Source: an uncultured Bacilli bacterium | GTDB taxonomy: Bacteria > Bacillota_I > Bacilli_A > ML615J-28 > CAG-313 | DNA: 39,008 bases | Reading direction: 5' to 3' | NCBI GenBank assembly: GCA_947591495.1 | Contig: CANQDG010000018.1 | Location: forward strand, 1 to 39,008 | In this document: one piece after another, positions 8,580 through 17,320 of the stretch | How positions within the stretch are numbered: the first letter of the stretch is position 1 | Layout: every line of letters starts with the position of its first letter | The notes under the pieces: generated by a model | Seen by the model: only the letters and a program-made list of their open reading frames with translations | Databases searched by the model: none | Told to the model about the DNA's origin: nothing | Program-made: the position numbers and the translations under genes

Positions 8580-9685
8580 TTAAATTTTTTTAAGAATATT
8601 AATTACTGCCATAACATTATAACCATCCATTTTGAGTAATAATTTCTTATCTCTATGTCTTAAATAATAATTTAGACGCGTTATATATTCTTTATGGTCA
8701 TCAACTAATGATTCTAAATTTATATTTTCTTCAAAAAATTTATTATAATCATTTTTATTGGATTCATATAATGCTACAAGTAAACATGTTAATTTAGTTA
8801 AATCCAGTACTTTTATATCTTTTAACATATCTATTATTTCTTTATAACGACTCAAACCTAGTAGAGAAACTATTAAAAATTCATTAACCATATCTAATTC
8901 ATATTGACTATCATCATAAGCACTTAAAATTTGTTTTGTAGCAAGTTCATAACATTCTTCATACTTTCCAATATATAGCAAATCGCTTAATATTGTCCTA
9001 TTAACAATATTAACTCTTCTGTAATTCAAGTCATTTAAAAATATATCTTTTGCTTTATTAGCGTAGAATAATGATTCTATATATCTTTTTTTACTGAATA
9101 TCTTGAGGCTAGTAATTGATAAGTTAGAGCATTGTCATAACTTTTAGACCACTCTTTATCTCCTATTTCATCTTCAAAAAAGAAACTTAATATTTCATAT
9201 ATTTCTTCTAGTTCCTCTGTGAAAAATTTTTTATAAATCTTTACATTGTCATATAGTTCTTGGTTATCTTTCATAATTTTTATTGCACCTGCTTTTGCAT
9301 TAACATGTAAAAACAATTTAAATAATTTTAAAATAGGAAATAAAATATATTTTTCATCAAGCAATCTATCAATTTCTTCAAGATCTGATTCATATGTAGT
9401 ATATATTTTATAATACATATTATGATAAATCCTATTAGTTAGTTCTTCAATTCTATCTATAATAACATTATTAGGTACTTTGAATTCAAAATAATCACAT
9501 AATTGTTTTAATATTTGAGAACCTACTTTTTCTTCATACTCCCTAGCCCTTCTATAAGAACTATAATTTATATAAAGTTTATTAAAAAACATTTCTTTAT
9601 TTATTGATCTATTTTTTAAATATGCATCAAAAAGCACAAAATATATTCTTGTTTGTTTATAAATTGAAAAATCAAATTTGTTCAT
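8580..9685 (-). pseudogene. HTH/TPR-type transcriptional regulator (RRNPP-like architecture) split by a 1-nt frameshift
   Basis: ORF 9685-9077 (MNKFDFSIYKQTRIYFVLFDAYLKNRS...YSSYRRAREYEEKVGSQIL...LLASRYSVKKDI*) continues in the next frame as RYIESLFYANKAKDIFLNDLNYRRVNIVNRTILSDLLYIGKYEECYELATKQIL...; the frames join if the A7 tract (T7 at 9086-9092 on plus) is A8. Confidence 0.6.
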
Positions 9686-9822
9686 ATTTTTACCTCTCAA
9701 TTTTATATTAAAATTATATCGCATTTAGATATTATTTTCTAGTTAATTAATTGATTAGTTCAAACTTCATAGAATGCAAAATCACTATTTTTAATATTTT
9801 TCTATCTAGAAAATGAAAAAAA

Positions 9823-9840
9823 GTGGTCACTATTGACCAC
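9823..9840 (-). terminator. Hairpin + T-run terminator, orphan with respect to any CDS
   Basis: Minus: GTGGTCA-ATAG-TGACCAC-TTTTTTT. Confidence 0.6.
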
Positions 9841-9917
9841 AAGTTTGATTAATTGGTTCTAAAACATTTATTTGTTGAAAATCAAAAGACTTTCTAACTA
9901 ATTATAATGTGTGTGTC

Positions 9918-10124
9918 ATACTAAATGTTTATTTTTAACTTTTTTTAATACAAAAAGTCTTTTTTATGAAACATTTGGTATAAGTCAACGCTTTTCATAT
10001 ACTAAATGTTTATTTTCTTTAAAATTAATATTTCAATTTATTAAACTTATGAACAAAACGTCTCGTACAAAAAGTCTTTTTTTAATTTTGATACACAAAA
10101 CGTCTCGTACAAAAAGTCTTTTTT
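9918..10124. repeat. Cluster of short direct and inverted repeats
   Basis: ATACTAAATGTTTATTTT at 9918-9935 and 9999-10016; inverse AAACATTTGGTAT at 9969-9981; ACAAAACGTCTCGTACAAAAAGTCTTTTTT at 10053-10082 and 10095-10124; related TACAAAAAGTCTTTTTTAT at 9949-9967. Confidence 0.85.
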
Positions 10125-10137
10125 ATAGCAAAATAAT

Positions 10138-10166
10138 GCCTAGTAGATTCTTTGTTTCTACTAGGC
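10138..10166 (-). terminator. Terminator-like hairpin at the 3' end of the recombinase remnant
   Basis: GCCTAGTAGA-ttctttgtt-TCTACTAGGC, perfect 10-bp stem overlapping the stop codon. Confidence 0.55.
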
Positions 10167-10921
10167 TATATTGTTTTTGTTACAGTTATTCCACATGTGA
10201 ATACAAATTCTATTGTATGATTATTAATCACTTTTATGTATTCTAAAAGTTTTTTCATTAGCGCTGCGTCTGTAATATCGACTTTATCATCATCTAATAA
10301 GGTTTTAATTTCTTTTATATTCTCATTTTTAATTTCCGTTTTCAATTGTTTACCTTTTTGATACAGTTCTTCTTGTTCTAATTTTTTTACTATTTGACTT
10401 AACGTGCTGTATTCTTGATTATATTCTTCTACAGTAATCTTTTTTTCTTTTTTTGCTTTAAATAAATTCATTATTTTCTTACGTTCAATATTTAGCATTT
10501 CTTCAATTTGAATTAAATTATCATTATTTATTGTCGCTAATTCTTCATCAATAGAGTTTTTAAGCGATTCGACAACACTCTTAATTGTTCCTACATTTTC
10601 TTCAATAACCATTTTATATGTTTCTAAAATATTTACTTCCTTTAATGGTTTCATCTCACAATCTTTTCTATTTTTTTGATGTTTTGTACAAATCCAAGTT
10701 GGAACATATTCTCCGTTTGCCAAGTTTCTTCCATATCTTCTAAAGTTGCTTCCGCAGTTTCCACAAATCAACATACCACTTAATGGATATTTTGAACTGT
10801 ATCTACCTTTACCAGTTTTTGAAGATGATCTAACTTCATTTCTTTTTTCTCTTTCTTTTTGAACTAGGTCAAAGGTTTCTTGGCTAATTATTGCTGGATG
10901 ACTATTTTCCACATAATACAT
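10166..10921 (-). pseudogene. 5'-truncated large serine recombinase (recombinase + zinc ribbon + coiled coil, no catalytic domain)
   Basis: 'MYYVENSHPAIISQETFDLVQKEREKR...YPLSGMLICGNCGSNFRRYGR...WICTKHQKNRKDCEMKPLKE' is typical of the recombinase/Zn-ribbon domains; the Ser resolvase N-terminal domain is absent. Confidence 0.8.
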
Positions 10922-10932
10922 ATTTCCTTGTC

Positions 10933-11016
10933 CTATATTTTTGTAGAAAAGCCACTTGTAAATAATAATGCACTAAATAAACTTAATACAATCGATATTT
11001 TAAATAGTATTTTCAT
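10933..11016 (-). pseudogene. Orphan signal-peptide fragment abutting the truncated recombinase
   Basis: MKILFKISIVLSLFSALLFTSGFSTKI*, 27 aa, purine-rich GGGGGA upstream; stops where recombinase-like sequence begins. Confidence 0.45.
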
Positions 11017-11543
11017 TGAATGTCCCCCACACTATAATTATATCATTTTTTCGGTTAATTTACAAGATAAACGAATAATTTCATCTTGTTAATTTAATAA
11101 TTTTTTAATGCTTCTACATACACCAAAATAAGCAAAATTAATAATGCATTACTATTAAAATTGTAAAATTATTTAAGTTTTTAATTTCTTTATACTTTAA
11201 TAACTAACCTATGATTATAACAATCCACTATAAATTATTAGTTTGAATTTGGTTGCATTATGATTACTTTAATATTTCTTATGGCATTTGGATTAATATT
11301 AGAAAATCTAGTTATCTACATTATTTAAGAAACTATAGCTGTTATTGTACTCAACTTGCTAATTTTTATATGAGAACTTTATTCCACTTAACAAGAAAGA
11401 TTAAATGAAAAATTCAACAAAGATATTGTTGTGCATTGTTCATCTAATTTAAATAGTTTTATCTCTGTTGATTTAATATTAACAGCATAATTTATATTTT
11501 CAGCTTGTATCTAGAGTTGTTTATCTATAAAATTTAGGGAAAA

Positions 11544-11582
11544 AGAGTTAGAAACTAGTTTATTAACTAATTTACTAACTCT
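11544..11582 (-). terminator. Terminator of the secreted peptidase gene
   Basis: Minus: AGAGTTAG-t-AAATTAGTT-...-AACTAGTTT-CTAACTCT followed by TTTTTC. Confidence 0.65.
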
Positions 11583-11593
11583 AGTATTGTTGT

Positions 11594-14140
11594 TTATAAA
11601 ACTGTAATAACTATTCTAACTTTAAATCTTGAATTATACTTATAAGTTCCTTCAATAACCACAGTTCCGCTTCTTTCAGCTGTAATAGTTCCGAATTCAC
11701 TTACCGAAACCATACCTGTATTTTCAGCTACGTTTACTACACTCCAATTAAATGCTTGAACACTTGAATTAGGACTATCATCATCTAAACATATTAATCT
11801 TGTATATCCTCTGTGTATAGTTACTGTTGGATTAATTGAAGCATTAATTGCACTACCAAGTCCACTTGATACTTCAGTTCCAGTTAAAGTTCCACTGACT
11901 CTAACATCCATACCATATCGCAAGTATACAATATCGTTATTTGTATCTTCAATTACTTGTATAGTTAAAGTTGCAACTTTACTTGTATCATTTTTATATA
12001 CTGCTTGAATCGTAGCCGTTCCAACCCCTACTGCTGTAATTGTTCCATAATTTGAGATAATTACAACATTATTATTACTAGAGTACCAATAGTAGTTTAA
12101 TCTACTTTGTTTATTTGGAGCATCGTCTCCTAAATAGCATAATCTTGTAAATCCTTTTGTTATAATTGTTCCACCTAATGTACCATTATTTAAATGGACT
12201 TCACTTCCAGATTGATCATATGATTTATCTGTAACAAGTGTAAAGTGATTTTCATTAATTGCTCTATCAATATTTATTGATAATCTACCATTAGTTTCAT
12301 TATTAAATACACAAAGCATTAATTTCTTTGCTTGTGTAATATCTTCTTCTATTATAATAGATGAACAAAGTTCACTATAAGAGTACGTAGCATAATGTTC
12401 AAATTCATTATTAGCATTTGTTTTTAAAACAACAAATTTCATATTAGAATTAAGGTTTCCTATATAACCTAATGTTATTTCATATGAACCAGCATATTCT
12501 AATGATAAAATATTCACACTATCGCCTAATGGCATCATTATAGTTCGATTATAATCACTTGTAACATTAATAGTATTTTCTAAAAATTCATCTAATCTAC
12601 TAATATTTAAATTTAATGCTGAATAATTTAATGATGCTACCTCAATATAAATATAGTAATAAGACCACTGATTAGCATAAAATAATATATTGTTTGAACC
12701 TCTAACATTACTTGCATTAAGATAAACATTAGCGTTATCATATTTTTCTACAATGTCACCACTACTATTTTTAATAACTATACTACTATTAGGATCAATT
12801 GACAATCCATTAATATATGCATCTAATTCTAACAAATATAAGCCTTCAGTTCTAGTACATATTTTAAATTCGTTTTTATTTTCATGCAAGTGAGGCAAAA
12901 CATTAACACATTGTTTAGAACTAATATCCTCCACTGTGTTAGTATATGGAGAAATTGTAAATTGTAAATTACCAGAACTATATGCATCTTTATATTTTAC
13001 TAAAACATAATATCTGCCTTTTTCAAGTAATGGGTATGTATAGCTTATGTATTTTGAATTTACATAAATACTGGAACTAATTTCAATTAACTCCATATTA
13101 TCATTATATACTATTATTTCAACGTCTTTATTAGATTGTGTTTGAATACGATACTGTATTTGACATTCAATATCTATAGTATAAATAAACTTTTGATTAT
13201 TAAGTAAATCTATAGTATCTTCTATAGTAGCACTCTTACAATGAATATCTATATTATTATTAAAATACAGCATATTTGTCCTATCACAGCATATACAAGA
13301 ATCATATACTTCATTTTGATATATGTATTCGTGCAGTAACTCTGTTTCAACATTATTACAACTAACTTTATGCATTTGATTATTAATTGGTATGCAATAT
13401 GTTTCATATTGATAATGCATAATCAAATTTGCATTATCATAGTTCCTTATTTCGCGTGGAAATACAATTGACCCGAATTGATCATTATCATCCTCATCTA
13501 AATATATTCCTTGATGATAAAATGCGGCCCAAACTAATTCTGAACAGTACCAATCCTCATTATCTGGAGAATTATTTTTATGAACTGCAATTTCGTACTT
13601 TTTTCCTAATTGACTTATCATGAAATCTATTGCTCCGTCAATAATTTCATCATTAGCATCTAACAATCTATAAATTTCAACTTTCTTTTCGTTAAATCTA
13701 GTTGGAGTAAGCAATCCTCTAGTAACTCCAACAGACACTGCCTCAATTAATCTTATATACCATTGTCCATAATTATCATCATAATACACACCTTCTACAA
13801 GTGCGATATGACCAGTCAAACCACCAAATCCACTTCCCTCATATACAATATCTCCACGTCTAACAAATTTAATTAAATCAGAATTACTATAATCAACTGC
13901 ATGTGGCAATGATGTTCCTATATTGTACCATTGTTCATTATTGGAGCCTCCCCCACTGCTAGAACTTCCACTACTAGAAGTACTTTGTGTTTTTGAAATA
14001 TCTTCTACTTCTTGACAAATATCAAGTGCATCATTGTTATTAAAAGTATATTTAGATGCTGCATTTAGTTTTATAGTAAAAGTTGCCATGATAATTGCTA
14101 AAAAAGCTAATACTATTCCACCTTTAAATATTTTCTTCAG
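11594..14140 (-). CDS. Secreted YiiX/NlpC-P60-like (permuted papain) cysteine peptidase with C-terminal Big2/Ig-like repeats; probable CTG start
   Basis: 'GDIVYEGSGFGGLTGHIALVEG' and 'DWYCSELVWAAFYHQGIYLD' carry the His and Cys motifs; C-terminal 'NYGTITAVGVGTATIQAVYKNDTSKVATLTIQVI' Big2-like. Extending to CTG at 14140 adds a signal peptide (MKKIFKGGIVLAFLAIIMATFTIKLNAA) 9 nt after AGGAGG. Confidence 0.75.
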   Translation of the reverse strand: MKKIFKGGIVLAFLAIIMATFTIKLNAASKYTFNNNDALDICQEVEDISKTQSTSSSGSSSSGGGSNNEQWYNIGTSLPHAVDYSNSDLIKFVRRGDIVYEGSGFGGLTGHIALVEGVYYDDNYGQWYIRLIEAVSVGVTRGLLTPTRFNEKKVEIYRLLDANDEIIDGAIDFMISQLGKKYEIAVHKNNSPDNEDWYCSELVWAAFYHQGIYLDEDDNDQFGSIVFPREIRNYDNANLIMHYQYETYCIPINNQMHKVSCNNVETELLHEYIYQNEVYDSCICCDRTNMLYFNNNIDIHCKSATIEDTIDLLNNQKFIYTIDIECQIQYRIQTQSNKDVEIIVYNDNMELIEISSSIYVNSKYISYTYPLLEKGRYYVLVKYKDAYSSGNLQFTISPYTNTVEDISSKQCVNVLPHLHENKNEFKICTRTEGLYLLELDAYINGLSIDPNSSIVIKNSSGDIVEKYDNANVYLNASNVRGSNNILFYANQWSYYYIYIEVASLNYSALNLNISRLDEFLENTINVTSDYNRTIMMPLGDSVNILSLEYAGSYEITLGYIGNLNSNMKFVVLKTNANNEFEHYATYSYSELCSSIIIEEDITQAKKLMLCVFNNETNGRLSINIDRAINENHFTLVTDKSYDQSGSEVHLNNGTLGGTIITKGFTRLCYLGDDAPNKQSRLNYYWYSSNNNVVIISNYGTITAVGVGTATIQAVYKNDTSKVATLTIQVIEDTNNDIVYLRYGMDVRVSGTLTGTEVSSGLGSAINASINPTVTIHRGYTRLICLDDDSPNSSVQAFNWSVVNVAENTGMVSVSEFGTITAERSGTVVIEGTYKYNSRFKVRIVITVL

Positions 14141-14391
14141 TTTTGCGTTCCTCCTTTATAACGTTTGTATAGAATTATTATTAAAAAAATTATTATATAA
14201 AACACAACAATTGAAATTAAAAGGCAAATAACCCAATAAACAAATAAAACAAGCCATGTCCAAGCTCCATATTCGTTTAAATGTGCATATTTAATAATAC
14301 GAATTATTACAGGTATTAATGAAATAACTATACCAATAATACAACTTAATATTAAATTGAATTTGAAATCACTTTTATTATATAATTTCAT
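14137..14391 (-). CDS. Small membrane protein (two predicted TM segments)
   Basis: 84 aa, RBS AAAGGAGATG; hydrophobic segments IILSCIIGIVISLIPVIIRII and WLVLFVYWVICLLISIVVFYIIIFLIIIL; stop overlaps the CTG start downstream (CTGA). Confidence 0.6.
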   Translation of the reverse strand: MKLYNKSDFKFNLILSCIIGIVISLIPVIIRIIKYAHLNEYGAWTWLVLFVYWVICLLISIVVFYIIIFLIIILYKRYKGGTQN

Positions 14392-14425
14392 TTTTATTTT
14401 TCATCTCCTTTCATTTTTAATATAA

Positions 14426-14500
14426 TTAGTATACTTCTGGCCGTATACAATAGCCAACTAGCTCTTTGATGATACGTTTTAATACTAAATAAATTAACAT
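14426..14500 (-). CDS. Unannotated 24-aa small ORF with strong RBS
   Basis: GGGGAGGAACTAT-ATG: MLIYLVLKRIIKELVGYCIRPEVY*. Confidence 0.35.
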   Translation of the reverse strand: MLIYLVLKRIIKELVGYCIRPEVY

Positions 14501-14596
14501 ATAGTTCCTCCCCATATTGTCTTTTACGATTCATCATTACTATTATATGCAAACTACATATAATAATATATTTTTAGGTAAAAAAAGCCCCCTTTT

Positions 14597-14660
14597 CCTA
14601 AGAGTGCTTGTATCTAGTCAGTATATATTTTTCTTAAGAGTGTATTAAAGCAGACTTAGG
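14597..14660. repeat. Imperfect inverted repeat
   Basis: CCTAAGAGTGCTT (14597-14609) and AAGCAGACTTAGG (14648-14660): 11/13 matching. Confidence 0.6.
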
Positions 14661-14732
14661 AATTTAATTTACATACTTTTTTCAATTATAATTACTTTAA
14701 CACTCTAATAATAAGGACTATACTAATATATT

Positions 14733-15134
14733 TTATCGATTTATTATAACTTTTGTACCAATAGTAAATATACTAGTTATATCGCCTTCACTTAATGATA
14801 TTGTTGAAACACTGTTATTTGTAACTATAACTAAACTTCCCATTGAATTTTCAGCGGAAACACATAGTACTTCAGGATCTTTATCTCCCACAATAACAGA
14901 AACTTCACAAGTACCAAGCACAATTGTTTCATTGTCTAATTTTTGCATTACATAACCTACATTTGTTTCTTCATCAATTTCAATATAATAATTTTCATTA
15001 TCAATTGATAATACAGTTACACCATCAGGATTATCATCTCTTATGATTGTTATTCCCTTTGCTTCTACAAAAACAATGCTTCCACATAATGCTACAACAA
15101 TTAAAATTAAAAAAGCTTTAAATAATTTCTTCAT
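14733..15134 (-). CDS. Small secreted protein, paralogue of 7981-8397
   Basis: MKKLFKAFLILIVVALCGSIVFVEAKG signal peptide; 'ITIIRDDNPDGVTVLSIDNENYYIEIDEETNVGYVMQ' aligns to the first copy. Preferred start at 15134 inside the provided ORF. Confidence 0.65.
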   Translation of the reverse strand: MKKLFKAFLILIVVALCGSIVFVEAKGITIIRDDNPDGVTVLSIDNENYYIEIDEETNVGYVMQKLDNETIVLGTCEVSVIVGDKDPEVLCVSAENSMGSLVIVTNNSVSTISLSEGDITSIFTIGTKVIINR

Positions 15135-15416
15135 AGCTGAATTCTTCTTTCTTTTGATTATATTATACATTATATGGAAAATTTTGTCAATGGCTTTCAA
15201 TTTTTATCAATGAGCATTCTGATTATCTTATGATATATTCAAAATAGTTATCTTTTAAATGCTTTAATAAATTTGTGTTAGCCTTGAGAAGTTCAAATCC
15301 CTCTGATTCATAAAATGATTAAAAATGCAGCCGTTAAAATGCTACATTTTGTCCTAAATGATTATCTTTAAAAAGTTCAATAAAAATGGCTGTTTTTATA
15401 TAAAAAACATTAAAAA

Positions 15417-15446
15417 AAGCCCTAAAACAACTAAATTTTAGAGCTT
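15417..15446 (-). terminator. Terminator downstream of tRNA-Glu
   Basis: Minus: AAGCTCTAAAA-TTTAGTTG-TTTTAGGGCTT-TTTTT. Confidence 0.65.
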
Positions 15447-15479
15447 ATTTGGCTATGCAGCCTTTTCGTTCTTCCTAGA

Positions 15480-15555
15480 TGGTAGCCAGCACGGGGTTCG
15501 AACCCGCGAATGTCGCCTTGAGAGGGCGATGTGTTAACCACTTCACCAGCTGGCC
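15480..15555 (-). tRNA. tRNA-Glu (anticodon CUC)
   Basis: GGCCAGCTGGTGAAGTGGTTAACACATCGCCCTCTCAAGGCGACATTCGCGGGTTCGAACCCCGTGCTGGCTACCA folds as a cloverleaf: acceptor GGCCAGC/GCTGGCT, anticodon stem TCGCC/GGCGA with loop CTCTCAA, T-arm GCGGG-TTCGAAC-CCCGT, encoded CCA. Confidence 0.95.
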
Positions 15556-15576
15556 ATTTTAAGTTAAGTATTAAAC

Positions 15577-17244
15577 TTAACTTAATCTTTCAATAATTTT
15601 ATTAATTCGTTTTGTAACTTCTTCTTTACCTAAGATTTTCAAAACATAGTAAAGATTAGGTGTATTCTTTCTTGTTGATATGGCAATTCTAATAATTTCA
15701 GAAATATCACCTACATGACCAGGATATAAGTCTTTGTTTTTTTTGTATTCTTTAACATTCGAACAAAAGCCACATTGTTCAGTAACTTTTTTCAAATTAT
15801 TAAACCAATTTTCCTCATCATATTCAAGTCCCATATCATTTTTAAAAGCTTCTAAAACTTTAATAATTGTTTGATTAGTGAATCTTTCATAATTAAATGG
15901 TAATTCATTTTCCAACAATTTTTCATATAAATCACTATAAAAGAAATTAATTATTGGATAGATATCTTTAAATGTTTCATAATCCTTTCGCGGATTATCT
16001 TTTTCTCTTTCAATATTAATAATCTCTTTGAAGAAATTTTCATCTCTTTCAATTAATTCTTTTAAGTTATTATCATATTTTTTAGCAAACTCATACGCCT
16101 TTTTAGTGAATTCATCTTTATTAAGACGTGCAAGTCTTTCTTTACAAATATTTTTTACTTTAGCAAGATCAAATAGTGCTCCATCTAAAGTCATTTTATC
16201 AAAGGATAATTTAAAATCAAAGATGTTAGCATTCATATTTTGCAAACGCCATTCTTCAAAGTTAGAATTAGCAATTGTAACTAAATATTCTAACACACCT
16301 TCAACTGGATAACCATTTTCAAGAAAATAGGAAACAGATGCTTCTGGATCTTTTCTTTTTGAAAGTTTTCTTCTACTACCATTATCAAGTTTCATAATAA
16401 CCGGAAGGTGAGCATAGTTAGGTTTTTCCCAGCCTGCAGCTTCAAATAATTCATAATGAATTGGGAGGCTTGGTAACCATTCTTCCCCTCTTGTAACATG
16501 CGTTGTTCGCATGAAATGATCATCAACTAAATGAGCAAAATGATATGTTGGAAGCCCATCACTTTTCAAAATAACGATATGTTGATCATTTTGGGCAAGT
16601 TCAAGATTTCCTCTGATTAAATCGGTAATTTTTATTTTATTTTGATAATTGCCTTGTGAACGGAAACGAATAACATATGGTTCATGATTTTTTATCCTTT
16701 GCATTGCAACTTTTGGATCTAAAGTTGAACATTTTGCATATTGACCATAATAACCAGGATTAAGTTTATGGGCTTCTTGGTATTTTCTTAATTCATTAAC
16801 TTCTTCACTTGAACAAAAACATGGATAAGCTAAGCCTTTTTTAATAAAATCTTTAATAACAGTTTTATAAATATTAGCACGATTACTTTGTTTATATGGT
16901 CCATAATTACCTTTTTCATAATCGCCCATATATCCTTCATTAGGAACTATGCCAAAAGCTTCTAATTGTTTAAGTAATTCTTCACCTGAACCTTCGATTT
17001 CTCTTTTGGTATCGGTATCTTCTAATCTTGTGAAGAAAACTCCTGATGTTTGAGCGGGAAAACGCCAAGCAATTAAAGTTGCAAAAAGACTGCCTGTATG
17101 CAAGAAACCAGTTGGTGAAGGAGCGAAACGAGCAACGATTGCGCCATTATTTAATTGTCTTTTTGGATAACGTTTTTCTAAATCATCAATTGTGTCAGTA
17201 ATGTCAGGAAAAATTAATTCAGCAAGTGCTTCTAAATCGGTCAT
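15577..17244 (-). CDS. gltX: Glutamyl-tRNA synthetase
   Basis: 'VARFAPSPTGFLHTGSLFATLIAWRF' (HIGH region), 'FFTRLEDTDTKRE', 'RRKLSKRKDPEAS' (KMSKS-like). Confidence 0.96.
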   Translation of the reverse strand: MTDLEALAELIFPDITDTIDDLEKRYPKRQLNNGAIVARFAPSPTGFLHTGSLFATLIAWRFPAQTSGVFFTRLEDTDTKREIEGSGEELLKQLEAFGIVPNEGYMGDYEKGNYGPYKQSNRANIYKTVIKDFIKKGLAYPCFCSSEEVNELRKYQEAHKLNPGYYGQYAKCSTLDPKVAMQRIKNHEPYVIRFRSQGNYQNKIKITDLIRGNLELAQNDQHIVILKSDGLPTYHFAHLVDDHFMRTTHVTRGEEWLPSLPIHYELFEAAGWEKPNYAHLPVIMKLDNGSRRKLSKRKDPEASVSYFLENGYPVEGVLEYLVTIANSNFEEWRLQNMNANIFDFKLSFDKMTLDGALFDLAKVKNICKERLARLNKDEFTKKAYEFAKKYDNNLKELIERDENFFKEIINIEREKDNPRKDYETFKDIYPIINFFYSDLYEKLLENELPFNYERFTNQTIIKVLEAFKNDMGLEYDEENWFNNLKKVTEQCGFCSNVKEYKKNKDLYPGHVGDISEIIRIAISTRKNTPNLYYVLKILGKEEVTKRINKIIERLS

Positions 17245-17320
17245 TTTTTATACCTCTATTGTTATATTTTATGTTTATTATAGCATAATTTTAAATATTT
17301 GTGCATTAATTTACTTTTAA

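Noticed and set aside
1-9700. Complete inducible prophage
   Set aside because: Only holin, XhlA-like and tail-fibre-like fragments are visible; no capsid, terminase, portal or tail-tape genes in the window.
10053-10124. Possible CRISPR array
   Set aside because: Only two full 30-bp repeats with a 12-nt gap and one partial copy; no cas genes and no true spacers.
9911-10246. Plus-strand ORF (MCHTKCLFLTFFNTKSLF...) with internal TKSLF repeats
   Set aside because: The repetition comes from the non-coding DNA repeats; no convincing RBS, overlaps the recombinase 3' end, low-complexity composition.
11100-11540. Possible genes in the ORF-poor gap
   Set aside because: Only very short ORFs (e.g. MITLIFLMAFGLILENLVIYII*) without clear RBS or similarity; treated as non-coding or decayed.
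16028-16312. Plus-strand ORF opposite gltX
   Set aside because: Shadow ORF; gltX is unambiguous.
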